From Nitrososphaerota archaeon (GTDB lineage: Archaea; Thermoproteota; Nitrososphaeria; Nitrososphaerales; Nitrosopumilaceae): a DNA stretch of 64,000 nucleotides. The stretch covers positions 62,001 to 126,000 of the forward strand of contig JAGWFS010000006.1 in assembly GCA_028867785.1 (NCBI GenBank), in the 5' to 3' direction. The position numbers and the translations under genes were made by a program. Position 1 is the stretch's first letter, and every line of letters begins with the position of its first letter. The notes under the pieces are model-generated. The model saw only the letters and a list, made by a program, of their open reading frames with translations, was not told the origin of the DNA and did not search any database. This document shows positions 25,234-32,926 of the stretch, piece after piece.

Positions 25234-26817
25234 GTGAAGAGGACCAGAAGAGCACTCAAAAAATACCAAGATGTAAAAAGGGCTGCCTTGAAACAAAGCC
25301 TCAGGCCAAGCAGTGGCTTTTCATGTGTAAGCTATGACAATCTTGCATCATGGTCTGAAGGGATAAGATTGATCAAGGGGAGGAGGTTCTCTCTTGCAGA
25401 CAGGCCGCATCTGAGAAAACTATACAATCTTGACTATAGGGAGATCAACATAGTCAAGGGCCGCCAGACGGAGATGACAGAGTTTGCGCTGAACTGGCTG
25501 CTCTTCGACCTAACCAGGAATGCAAATACGATAGGCCTGTACATGTCCGACAGGCAGGACCACGTATCGATATTTTCCAGGCTCAGGCTGCAGGGGGCAA
25601 TAGAACAGTCGCCATATCTGCAGCAGCAGGTAAGGAGGGGCGAGCACAACGTAAGATGGCAGTCTTTTGTCAACGGTTCGCATCTCTACATGTATTCCGG
25701 ATGGGGAGACTTTGAGGCAGCCCGCTCGATTCCGGCTGACTTTGTAGTCATCGATGAGATGCAGTCACAGAACGTTGGAGCCATACCCGTGGTGAAGGAA
25801 TCAATGGCCCATTCCAGGTTCAAAAAAATAATCAAGATCGGGACCGGCTCTGACGAGGGAGATGCATGGCACAGGGAATGGAATGCTGGAACGATACTCG
25901 GGTGGGATAAAAGAACAGAATCGTGGATTCCAAGGCCGGATGTGTCTGGGATGCCTGGTGTTGCGTCGTTGCACATACCGCAGTCAATGATGGAATATGT
26001 CAATCCAAATATCGGTGCGGAAATTGAGCAGAAAAAGATGACATACACGCATAGAAATTTTGTCAACGAGGTGGAAGGCTGGTTCTACAAGGGAATGAGA
26101 AAACCGCTGCTGGAATCCGACATACGCGCACTCATGGACAGGAACCTTGACTTCACGGCAGCAATCGACATAGACCATACAATGCCGGTATACGTAGGAG
26201 TCGATTGGGGGGGAGGACTGCAGGCATTCACGGTTGCGTGGGTCTGGCAGCTGATAAACAGGGACCTTCCCAGATTCCAGCTGCTATACGTCAAAAAATA
26301 CGACGACCGTTCTACAGAGGTGCAGGCAGACAAGATAATCACACTCATCGATGCAGTGGAAGCAGACCGCGTAGTTGTCGATGCAGGAGGAGGACCGAGA
26401 CAGGTTGAGAAATTGTCAGACAGATACGCAGAGCGCGTTTTCAAGTGTCATTATCTCTCAAGGCCCGAGCAGCCGTTTGAGCCGATATCAGACGAGAGGA
26501 GAATAAACGTAGACAGGACATGGATTATTGAAACTATGATTGATTTGATTACAAGACCTGAGACAAGAGACGACTTTCCACATCCCATTCCAAGATTGAT
26601 AATACCAGGAGTACCGCACAGGCTGGACGAGATTGAATGGATTATAGACCACTTTACATGCATTGAAGCCGAGACATCAAACGCTGCGGGAAGGCCAAGA
26701 ACCATTTACACGCATCCTGATGATACGACGGATGATGCCATACACGCTGCATGCTATGCCTATCTCGCGTGGTTGCTGGACGACAGGACAAGATGGGACT
26801 GGGTAAGATTCGGATAA
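25234..26817 (+). CDS. terL: Terminase large subunit (DNA-packaging ATPase/nuclease) of a head-tailed virus
   Basis: A 527-residue TerL. The ATPase half has a Walker A-like loop at 75-82 (KGRQTEMT, lacking the usual G-K-T), Walker B VVIDE (171-175) and a coupling motif around 201-206 (KIGTGS). The RNase H-like nuclease half shows Asp324 in 'VGVDWGGG', Asp383 in 'VVVDAGGG' and the Asp cluster 496-501 in 'HPDDTTDDAIHAA', so all metal ligands seem intact. It would pump and cut concatemeric virus DNA. No capsid, portal, tail or integrase gene is nearby, so this is an orphan pair with the TerS-like gene. The frame begins with GTG at 25234. The gene appears undamaged. Confidence 0.85.
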   Translation: MKRTRRALKKYQDVKRAALKQSLRPSSGFSCVSYDNLASWSEGIRLIKGRRFSLADRPHLRKLYNLDYREINIVKGRQTEMTEFALNWLLFDLTRNANTIGLYMSDRQDHVSIFSRLRLQGAIEQSPYLQQQVRRGEHNVRWQSFVNGSHLYMYSGWGDFEAARSIPADFVVIDEMQSQNVGAIPVVKESMAHSRFKKIIKIGTGSDEGDAWHREWNAGTILGWDKRTESWIPRPDVSGMPGVASLHIPQSMMEYVNPNIGAEIEQKKMTYTHRNFVNEVEGWFYKGMRKPLLESDIRALMDRNLDFTAAIDIDHTMPVYVGVDWGGGLQAFTVAWVWQLINRDLPRFQLLYVKKYDDRSTEVQADKIITLIDAVEADRVVVDAGGGPRQVEKLSDRYAERVFKCHYLSRPEQPFEPISDERRINVDRTWIIETMIDLITRPETRDDFPHPIPRLIIPGVPHRLDEIEWIIDHFTCIEAETSNAAGRPRTIYTHPDDTTDDAIHAACYAYLAWLLDDRTRWDWVRFG

Positions 26818-27138
26818 AGCCGTCCGTTGAAAAATACTTGGATTGTTGCGCACTTGATTTTTTGTATTTTTTTCATTGAGCCACTTTATCGCATCTTCGG
26901 CGTTGTCAGAGTTTACGTACTTGCCCTTGCCTGACTCAAACCTCTCTATTGCCTTCAATTCTCTAGGGGTCAGATCAGGACTTGGTTTTAGGCGGGTCTT
27001 ACTTTTCGGTATGCTCTTCTCTGATGTATTTCTAATCAAGTTTGTGTACAAGAGATTCAGTAGATCTTGTGTGTTCCGACACGCTTCCCACGTTCTTTTT
27101 TGAATCTCTGAGCTGAGATGCTTAGTCTTGCCTGCCAC
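26677..27138 (-). CDS. Hypothetical protein, 3' part antisense to terL; probably truncated
   Basis: The first about 107 residues (27138 down to 26818) look like a normal small, basic helical protein ('HLSSEIQKRTWEACRNTQDLL', 'DLTPRELKAIERFESGKGKYVNSDNAEDAIKWLNE'). The last about 46 residues run antisense through the end of terL and have an unlike composition. The simplest reading is that the original gene lost its 3' end when the terL segment arrived, and now reads through to a chance stop. The 'LTPRELKAIERFESGKGKY' segment resembles small antitoxin-like proteins but I cannot place it. Confidence 0.5.
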   Translation of the reverse strand: MAGKTKHLSSEIQKRTWEACRNTQDLLNLLYTNLIRNTSEKSIPKSKTRLKPSPDLTPRELKAIERFESGKGKYVNSDNAEDAIKWLNEKNTKNQVRNNPSIFQRTALSESYPVPSCPVVQQPREIGIACSVYGIIRRIIRMRVNGSWPSRSV

Positions 27139-27254
27139 ATATGCAGGTGATGTTACAAAGTTATTACTGCAATCACTGGTTCCAGAATTCGTGTCATCCC
27201 AGGTGATTATACCTGATGTTTCCCAACGGAAGCCTATCTGAGCCCAATAAGTGC

Positions 27255-27626
27255 CTAAACTAACTTGACTCCTGTGAGTCCCTTGAGGTCATCATCACCT
27301 GTATACAGTTGTGCAGAATATTTACGTGCTGTTGCGTAGACTAGGGCGTCTGAGAAGTGAAGATCATGTTCAAGACTGTAATCGGCGGCTTCCAATGAGA
27401 GTGTTTGATCCACAGGTACAACTTCAGTTTGACTCAGGGCAGCAATTGCCTCAAGCGCAACCTCTTCTCCCCTCACCTGCTTCACCTTTTTGTATACTTC
27501 GTACAAGACAACCACTGATGTGATCAGCTCTTGTGGCTTGGTTCTCTCTATGATTTGGTTATACTGCGGGGCTTTTGGTCCATCAGTGAACCGTTCGATC
27601 CAGCCGTAGCTGTCAACACTTATCAT
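27255..27626 (-). CDS. vapC: PIN-domain ribonuclease toxin (VapC)
   Basis: A 123-residue PIN domain with the acidic active site in place: Asp5 ('MISVDSYGWIERF'), Glu43 ('VVLYEVYKKV'), Asp93 ('LHFSDALVYATARK') and Asp111-113 ('YTGDDDLKGL'). VapC toxins cleave tRNA or rRNA and are held inactive by VapB. Its start overlaps the antitoxin gene by four bases (27623-27626), so it is translated only after VapB. Part of the toxin-antitoxin-rich accessory region. Confidence 0.92.
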   Translation of the reverse strand: MISVDSYGWIERFTDGPKAPQYNQIIERTKPQELITSVVVLYEVYKKVKQVRGEEVALEAIAALSQTEVVPVDQTLSLEAADYSLEHDLHFSDALVYATARKYSAQLYTGDDDLKGLTGVKLV

Positions 27627-27832
27627 ATCCTGTCTGTCTTGTCACGCAGAGCAGTCACATCGAGTCCCCGAATCATCCCCTTGGTTTCTTTTATCGAATG
27701 TATCGGGACATATTGTAGAATTCCATGCTTGGCGATAACCATCATCTTGTCGCCAGGCTTGATGTGGGCTTCATGACGAAGATTTTCAGGTATGACGACC
27801 TGATACTTTTTTGACACCTTTACTGTATTCAT
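27623..27832 (-). CDS. vapB: AbrB/SpoVT-type antitoxin (VapB)
   Basis: A 69-residue protein whose N-terminal half is a swapped-hairpin AbrB DNA-binding domain ('VKVSKKYQVVIPENLRHEAHIKPGDKMMVIA'); the C-terminal part ('GMIRGLDVTALRDKTDR') would wrap VapC. It binds the toxin and likely represses the operon. The region just upstream (27833-27870) contains an AT-rich stretch with TATCGATA-like dyads that could be its operator. Confidence 0.92.
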   Translation of the reverse strand: MNTVKVSKKYQVVIPENLRHEAHIKPGDKMMVIAKHGILQYVPIHSIKETKGMIRGLDVTALRDKTDRI

Positions 27833-28179
27833 CGTTAACCCTATAGTATTACGATATTGCTATCGATATAAGGTTTTCCCAGCAACCTACGATTAGCAAA
27901 ATGCACCGAGAACCACTACTTACCAGGCACGTATCGATTGGTTTATCCGATACTGTGAGCACAATTCATGGCATAATCCACAGGCGCATTCTGTCACATG
28001 CGTGGTACTGTCATGATGATCTTAGATCTTTCGGTAGAATACATTTGATTTGTCGATTCTGATTCTAGGTACGACCTAAACTCATACGGAAATATAATGA
28101 CACGCGTCATGACGTGGAATATGCGCGGATGCAATATTCTCGATGAGATAGTCAAGTATCTTTAGTCTGGGACGTAAAC
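27833..28179. other. Intergenic stretch with decayed sequence
   Basis: 347 bases between vapB (minus) and the hicA remnant (minus). It holds the vapB promoter region, a short plus-strand nuclease-like fragment (28097-28165), and an 11-base direct repeat TAAACTCATAC at about 28077 and 28176. I see nothing else. Confidence 0.35.
28097..28165 (+). pseudogene. Possible N-terminal fragment of an endonuclease/exonuclease/phosphatase family gene
   Basis: A 22-codon ORF reads 'MTRVMTWNMRGCNILDEIVKYL'-like residues (start M-T-R-V-M-T-W-N), very similar to the first beta strand of EEP-family nucleases (M-x-x-x-T-W-N-x-R-G). The frame then ends at a TAG, and no continuation is seen. It may be a decayed gene start or a coincidence. 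Confidence 0.25.
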
Positions 28180-28365
28180 TCATACATACAAAGATAGCAA
28201 ACCTATCAGATGCAAAATGCCAATAAGTATTCTGCTGTCATCTTGCTGAGGATTTCTCTTTTGGTATGCATGTGAACAGTGGCTTCCACTTTGTCTTACC
28301 GGATAGAAACCAAAATGACTCATGGCCTTGATAATCTCGCGCCAGCTGCGATTTCTAAGGCTCAA
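28180..28365 (-). pseudogene. hicA: HicA-type mRNA interferase, probably broken
   Basis: The first about 30 residues match HicA: 'SWREIIKAMSHFGFYPVRQSGSH' with the alpha helix, the 'GF.P.RQ.GSH' segment and the catalytic His. After GSH a normal HicA continues with a beta hairpin, 'PLHKGKEL' and 'GTLRSIL', but here the frame gives unrelated residues and ends after 61 codons. The other frames do not give a good match either, so a deletion or frameshift has probably removed the toxin's second half. It overlaps hicB by four bases, the standard arrangement. Confidence 0.6.
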
Positions 28366-28571
28366 CTTATTTCTATAATCTCTTTTCGTTTTGATTGTGC
28401 CTCTTCCTTTAATGCCTCAAGCACAAGCGAGACGGCCTCTTTCATGTTTTCTCTTAGTTCATCAATAGTCTTGCCATAACTAACTGCTCCTCTCAACTCA
28501 AGACACTTACCTGTATAGCCTCCTTCAGGCTCTTCTTGTATTATGATGGTGAACTTGTGTTTTTCTGTCAT
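28362..28571 (-). CDS. hicB: HicB-type antitoxin
   Basis: A 69-residue partial-RNase H-fold protein of the HicB/UPF0150 type: 'FTIIIQEEPEGGYTGKCLELRGAVSYGKTIDELRENMKEAVSLVLE'. The pattern of two beta strands with E-x-x-G-G-Y/F, then G-x-T-x-x-E-A/L is diagnostic. No C-terminal DNA-binding domain is present. It precedes hicA with a four-base overlap. As hicA appears damaged, hicB may now be an orphan immunity gene. Confidence 0.85.
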   Translation of the reverse strand: MTEKHKFTIIIQEEPEGGYTGKCLELRGAVSYGKTIDELRENMKEAVSLVLEALKEEAQSKRKEIIEIS

Positions 28572-28708
28572 AGTATGATATAGGCAGATATGTTATATTT
28601 CTAGTTGTTTGATCTTTTGGGTTGCATTAGTCCGGCCTTACCACTCTGATTTTTCTCTTGCAACAATGGCAACAAACTGATACAAATTGTATCCATTTTT
28701 TTTGAATT

Positions 28709-28981
28709 TTGTTGTTGTGGGCTGCAAGACTGTCACTCAAAAAGATTGCAAAGACACCAGAATTGCTTTACAGCCTCAGGCTGTCAACTGCATGCGTCAA
28801 TTCCTCGCTATGCAACACATCGGATGCCCTGAAACCACTCGTGTGTATCATAAAGCATGATGTCTGCAGTTCCGGCGCCGTAAATTTTGACGAGACATCA
28901 TACCCCAGGGCTACAGCCAATGCACTTTTTTTCCAAGATTACAATACGCAGAGCAATCTGTCGCAGTTTCAGCGTGCTTGA
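28709..28981 (+). CDS. Hypothetical ORF, doubtful
   Basis: A 90-codon frame from TTG with fairly normal composition ('LKPLVCIIKHDVCSSGAVNFD', 'NALFFQDYNTQSNLSQFQ'). It has no recognised domain and no good start. It may be the tail of a degraded gene at the edge of the accessory region. Included only because the stretch is otherwise empty. Confidence 0.25.
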   Translation: MLLWAARLSLKKIAKTPELLYSLRLSTACVNSSLCNTSDALKPLVCIIKHDVCSSGAVNFDETSYPRATANALFFQDYNTQSNLSQFQRA

Positions 28982-29017
28982 ACCAGAACCACATTTGGCT
29001 CAGCGTTTGGTTCATTT

Positions 29018-29030
29018 GAATATTTATTAT
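29018..29030 (+). promoter_or_regulatory. TATA box for the coiled-coil protein gene
   Basis: An AT run GAATATTTATTAT lies 22-34 bases upstream of the ATG at 29052, the position expected for box A of a leaderless transcript that probably continues into guaA. Confidence 0.5.
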
Positions 29031-29051
29031 CCGTTCATAAATAGACAATAC

Positions 29052-29618
29052 ATGGACTATCGCTCAGAAGACGAGATTCGCGACACCCTAGAGCTTCGTG
29101 AGTGGATAGCTGAAGAGATCGAAAGGCGCCAGAAGGAGATTGAAAAACTGACCCAGAATCTCCGGATTTTAGACTCGCTGGTAAAGCAGTCAAGCTTTAG
29201 CAAGGCGTCAAGCCTGGCGTCGTCCCCGCCTGCGGCCAGGATCCCGCAACCCGTGCAGGAGACTGCAAGTGTAATTCAGATGAAGGCTCCCGATAACCAG
29301 ATAATTGCCAATGCCCACATCACGCCTGACGAGCTTGTAATCATACCGTCAGAAGAGATATCGCTTGATATTGAGACGCAGCCGTTCAAGTCATTTTTCC
29401 TGGGCAGGATAATTGGAAACATGGAGACACAGGACAGTACCGATATCAAAAGCGGCAAGATCTCGCAGAATCTGGCCATAAGGTGCATGGTAAACAGGGA
29501 GGGAGGGAGGATAAGAGAGATTCTGATCAAAAACTATAGGGAAAGAGACAGGGCAAACGAGATAATCAATACGGCAACATGGTCATTTTCAAGAATGATT
29601 GAAAACTCGAAAAAGTGA
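29052..29618 (+). CDS. Coiled-coil protein of unknown function upstream of guaA
   Basis: About 188 residues from the ATG at 29052 (a longer frame exists but has no support). The N-terminal 55 residues form an acidic-basic coiled coil ('ELREWIAEEIERRQKEIEKL'), followed by a Pro/Ser-rich linker and a folded alpha/beta C-terminal domain ('IIPSEEISLDIETQPFKSFFL', 'RCMVNREGGRIREILIKNY', 'ANEIINTATWSFSRMIE'). It looks like a small regulatory or assembly factor. Four bases separate it from guaA, so they share an operon. I do not recognise the family; it seems typical of thaumarchaeal conserved unknowns. Confidence 0.8.
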   Translation: MDYRSEDEIRDTLELREWIAEEIERRQKEIEKLTQNLRILDSLVKQSSFSKASSLASSPPAARIPQPVQETASVIQMKAPDNQIIANAHITPDELVIIPSEEISLDIETQPFKSFFLGRIIGNMETQDSTDIKSGKISQNLAIRCMVNREGGRIREILIKNYRERDRANEIINTATWSFSRMIENSKK

Positions 29619-29622
29619 ACAC

Positions 29623-31146
29623 ATGGACAAGATAATCGTTCTAGACTTTGGTTCGCAGTACAGCCACCTTATCTGCAGAAGAATCCGAGAGTTTTCCGTA
29701 TATGCGGAGCTTGTGCCGTTTGACATACCGCTTGAGGAGCTGAAAAAACTCAACCCCAAGGGAATCGTATTCAGCGGGGGGCCTGCCAGTGTGTACGGCA
29801 GGGACTCGCCGCAGCCTTCCCCTGAAATATTTGAGATGGGCCTGCCCGTACTTGGAATCTGCTATGGTCACCAGTTGATTGTAAATAATTTCGGGGGCAA
29901 GGTAAAGCGTGCAAACAAGGAGTATGGTTCCTCCACGCTGAAGATAGACAACGGTTCTGATCTTCTGGCAGGGATGGGCCAGTCGACAAGGGCCTGGATG
30001 AGCCACGGCGATGCTGCAGAGAGCCTTCCTGAGGGATTTGAGATAATAGGGCATACCGATGGCTCCTTTGCAGCGGCAATTGCCAACAGGCAGAAGCTGA
30101 TCTATGGCATACAGTTCCACCCGGAAGTGGTACATACGGAAAACGGGGTGCAGGTACTCAAAAACTTTGTACTGAATATATGCAAGGCAAGACAGGACTG
30201 GACGCTTGAGAACTTTATCGACAGTACTGTATCAGAGATATCAAGGATTGACGGAAATGTATTATGTGGAATAAGCGGCGGGGTGGATTCCACAGTGGCC
30301 GCCCTCCTGATTCAAAAAGCAATAGGCGGCAGGCTAAAGTGCGTCTTTGTGGATAACGGTCTTCTCAGGTTAGACGAGGAAAAGGAGGTGGAAGACATGT
30401 TCAGGAATAATTTTGGCATGGACTTTACTGCAATCAATGCAAAGGAAAGGTTTCTTTCAAGACTAGGGGGAATTACAGATCCCGAACAGAAGAGAAAGAT
30501 TGTGGGCGAGGAGTTTGTCAAGGTGTTCACCGAGTTTGCAGAAAAGAGCGGCCCGTTCAAGTGGCTGGCGCAGGGGACGCTTTATCCCGATGTAATCGAG
30601 AGTGGGGTCTCAAAGGGGCCTGCTGCTGTCATAAAGACGCACCACAATGTCGGGGGACTGCCGTCATGGCTTGGCCTCCAGGTGCTGGAACCGCTGAGGT
30701 TCCTGTACAAGGATGAAGTAAGAAAGGTTGGAAAGATTCTCGGAGTGCCTGGGAATCTTTTGTACCGTCATCCGTTCCCCGGTCCAGGTCTTGGCGTCAG
30801 GATAATGGGCGAGGTGACGCGGGAAAAGCTGCAGATATGCAAGCAGGCAAGCAGGATAGTGGAAGACGAGCTCTTGGCTGCAGGATGGTACGACAGGGTC
30901 TGGCAGGCCTTTGCTGCAGTGGGTGACGACAGGGCAGTGGGCGTGGTAGGAGACGAGCGCAGGTACGGGCATGTTGTCCTTGTGCGCATAGTTGACTCGG
31001 TTGATGCCATGACTGCGGACTGGACAAGGCTGCCCCCCGAGATATTGGAGAAGATAAGCAACAGGATAACAAACGAGGTTGAGGACGTGGCATGGGTGAG
31101 CTATGTGATATCAAGCAAGCCGCCTGCAACCATAGAGCCGCAGTAA
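29623..31146 (+). CDS. guaA: GMP synthase (glutamine-hydrolysing)
   Basis: Aminates XMP to GMP. From the ATG at 29623 ('MDKIIVLDFGSQYSHLI') the 507-residue protein has the whole bacterial-type architecture: class I glutamine amidotransferase with Cys in 'VLGICYGHQLI' and His/Glu in 'GIQFHPEVVHTE'; the ATP pyrophosphatase P-loop 'CGISGGVDSTVAALL'; and the C-terminal dimerisation domain with 'HPFPGPGLGVRI' and the terminal 'KPPATIEPQ' (usually ...IEWE). Many archaea split the two halves into separate genes; here they are fused. Confidence 0.96.
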   Translation: MDKIIVLDFGSQYSHLICRRIREFSVYAELVPFDIPLEELKKLNPKGIVFSGGPASVYGRDSPQPSPEIFEMGLPVLGICYGHQLIVNNFGGKVKRANKEYGSSTLKIDNGSDLLAGMGQSTRAWMSHGDAAESLPEGFEIIGHTDGSFAAAIANRQKLIYGIQFHPEVVHTENGVQVLKNFVLNICKARQDWTLENFIDSTVSEISRIDGNVLCGISGGVDSTVAALLIQKAIGGRLKCVFVDNGLLRLDEEKEVEDMFRNNFGMDFTAINAKERFLSRLGGITDPEQKRKIVGEEFVKVFTEFAEKSGPFKWLAQGTLYPDVIESGVSKGPAAVIKTHHNVGGLPSWLGLQVLEPLRFLYKDEVRKVGKILGVPGNLLYRHPFPGPGLGVRIMGEVTREKLQICKQASRIVEDELLAAGWYDRVWQAFAAVGDDRAVGVVGDERRYGHVVLVRIVDSVDAMTADWTRLPPEILEKISNRITNEVEDVAWVSYVISSKPPATIEPQ

Positions 31147-31311
31147 AAAAATAGAACACCCCCACCTTACTCGTGAAAATCTGACGTTTCTCGTAATGGT
31201 GCGGTCCCCTCTAGAATGAGAACACCTCATACCATGCAGTTTTTGAACATTACTGGAGGAATCATATCATGGTAAGAAGCAAAATTATGTGAAAACTTAT
31301 TGCGATACGAT

Positions 31312-31764
31312 TTACGCAGATGAACTATGTGACATAAGCCTCATTATGTATTTGTGTAAATGTGGGGCAGTTTTAATTTCACTCAGAGTCTTAATTATTT
31401 TTAAATCCATGGTGTCTATTTCGATGCCAATTTGTAACGATAATGCTATGAGTTGTCTATCTGCTTCTGTCAATTTTTCTTTGAAACCAGACAGATTACG
31501 GTAGAGATTTTTGTATTCATGTTCAAGTGTATATTTGTGCCTAGAATTGACAATGAATCCCTGTTGAATTCCCTCTTTTAACAGTCTATGATATTCGATG
31601 GTCTGGACTTCGTTATCTAATGCTTCTTCAACTTCAGCTCTTACGCCATATGGAATGTAGAGCAGCTCATTTTTCTTTCTTAGTTGTTGTAGGTATGTTG
31701 AGAGTGAGTTACCTCTAACATTATCTATCAACTTGTCAGATGCTATTGCGATTGATTTTCGCAC
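31312..31764 (-). CDS. PIN-like hypothetical protein
   Basis: A 150-residue protein from GTG. An Asp near the N-terminus ('IAIASDKLIDN'), a conserved-type Glu ('YGVRAEVEEAL') and the C-terminal 'KLTEADRQLIALSLQIGIEIDTMDLKIIKTL' follow the spacing of a PIN ribonuclease (x-x-D-x-x-L-I-A-L-A, then T-x-D-x-x). Not all catalytic acids are certain, so the call is tentative. It is divergent from an HTH-PIN gene with 77 bases between, in an AT-rich island. Possible roles include a toxin or an RNase modulating the neighbouring system. Confidence 0.55.
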   Translation of the reverse strand: MRKSIAIASDKLIDNVRGNSLSTYLQQLRKKNELLYIPYGVRAEVEEALDNEVQTIEYHRLLKEGIQQGFIVNSRHKYTLEHEYKNLYRNLSGFKEKLTEADRQLIALSLQIGIEIDTMDLKIIKTLSEIKTAPHLHKYIMRLMSHSSSA

Positions 31765-31841
31765 AGTTATCTGTGAGTGACTTTCTTTATAAGAGTTCCG
31801 AAAATAAGAACTAATATATACTTAGCCAATCTATTTACGAT

Positions 31842-32669
31842 ATGGAAGATCCAATCATCAATTTAGCAGCAATTAATGCGATTACGGAACCATATAGTGC
31901 AATTATTTTAGAAACTATTGCAAAGAAAAAACGTGTTACCTTCAAAGATCTGTCATCTATTACAGAATTACCAAATGAAAGTCTATCCAAGCAACTTGAG
32001 AAATTACAAAAATTCTCAATGATTAGAGGCGAATTAACGGATCCAGAAGGTGGTAGCTACTCATTCTATTATCTTACTAAATTAGGAGAAGAATTTCGTA
32101 TAATATTACACGAAATGTTACAAAAGACAATCGATGTCAAACCAGATCAAATATCCGATAAATTTGTAATAGATTCAGAAAGTTTCAAAAAGATATCAGA
32201 ACAAAAAACAATTAATGAAATAAAACAAATATTCAGTAGATGCAAGATAATCTTTACAAATCATGACTTTTCAACTTCAATGGAATTGGCGGTGGCAAAC
32301 AAAAATGAATCACTTGAATCGTTTCTCAATGACGAAAATTTAATAGAAATTTCTGAAACATATCATGATGAAGTAACTAGGACTCGCACAGAATACTATC
32401 TTAGGAGAATCAAAAGACTATTACCAAACAAGGCAAGACTTATAGCTACTGCAAAAGATCTCAAGGCTTCTATCATAACAGATGATGATAAAATTGCGTC
32501 TGCCGCTAGGGGTCTTGGTATTATGTGCGCAAAATCAAATCCTATCCTCGAGTTGCAAAAAGGTGAAATATTACGAGATAAATTCTTTGAGTTATCGGTA
32601 AGGGATCCTAGTATTGATATAGACTTACCAATACGAAACAACCCCCTTGCAACTTTAAAAAAAAACTAA
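31842..32669 (+). CDS. Winged-HTH plus PIN-domain protein, first part of a frame-shifted fusion
   Basis: 275 residues. Residues about 15-90 form an ArsR/MarR-like winged helix ('KRVTFKDLSSITELPNESLSKQLEKLQKFSMIRGE'). Residues about 105-235 resemble a PIN ribonuclease with Asp111 ('FVIDSESF'), Glu172 ('ISETYHDEV') and Asp214-216 ('SIITDDDKIASAARGLGI'). The stop TAA at 32667 lies straight after nine A, and the -1 frame continues open for about 450 codons into the next protein, so the true product may be a 730-residue fusion. AT-rich composition and codon use differ from the surrounding genes, suggesting transfer. Possibly an RNase-based defence or toxin component. Confidence 0.65.
   Translation: MEDPIINLAAINAITEPYSAIILETIAKKKRVTFKDLSSITELPNESLSKQLEKLQKFSMIRGELTDPEGGSYSFYYLTKLGEEFRIILHEMLQKTIDVKPDQISDKFVIDSESFKKISEQKTINEIKQIFSRCKIIFTNHDFSTSMELAVANKNESLESFLNDENLIEISETYHDEVTRTRTEYYLRRIKRLLPNKARLIATAKDLKASIITDDDKIASAARGLGIMCAKSNPILELQKGEILRDKFFELSVRDPSIDIDLPIRNNPLATLKKN
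32657..32666 (+). other. Run of nine A with A-AAA-AAC heptamer: likely -1 frameshift site
   Basis: In the zero frame the codons are AAA AAA AAC TAA; the last seven bases before the stop form A AAA AAC, a classic -1 slippery heptamer. A shift gives AAA then CTA ACT CCA and continues to the stop at 34027. Either programmed slippage, a true indel mutation, or a homopolymer sequencing error would explain it. Confidence 0.55.
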
Positions 32670-32926
32670 CTCCATTTCTCAATAAAAATCAAAAAGTTAA
32701 GTCTATAAAATTTGAAGAACTTTTACAAGAAATACTGAGTAATTCTTCAAAAGAGGCAGCTAATGAGATCATAGTCAGATTAAACGGTATACGAGAGGGC
32801 AACTATGTATCCAAGGTATCATACGATGTTTTCAAGCCTCTTGGAAGGATATATGAGAGAAGATATCAAAAAGATGCTAAAGAAAGTCTCGTTACACTTG
32901 AACCTATTCTAGGGGTACTAGACTCG

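Larger units (their letters stand above)
28572..29051. other. Intergenic stretch before the coiled-coil gene and guaA
   Basis: 480 bases holding the hicB promoter region at the left, one doubtful plus-strand ORF (28709-28981), and a clear TATA box for the next gene near 29020. No tRNA or repeat seen. Confidence 0.4.

Noticed and set aside
27139-27254. tRNA or coding gene between the truncated ORF and vapC
   Set aside because: No cloverleaf and no open frame of useful length on either strand.
28070-28190. TAAACTCATAC direct repeat as a CRISPR or att site
   Set aside because: Only two copies of 11 bases, about 99 bases apart, with no spacers or further copies; too weak.
24360-28600. Complete provirus
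   Set aside because: Only terminase genes are recognisable; no integrase, portal, capsid, protease or tail genes and no tRNA-gene attachment site were found.
30664-31165. Several long antisense ORFs over guaA
   Set aside because: Shadows caused by high GC and codon bias of guaA; none has a plausible domain.
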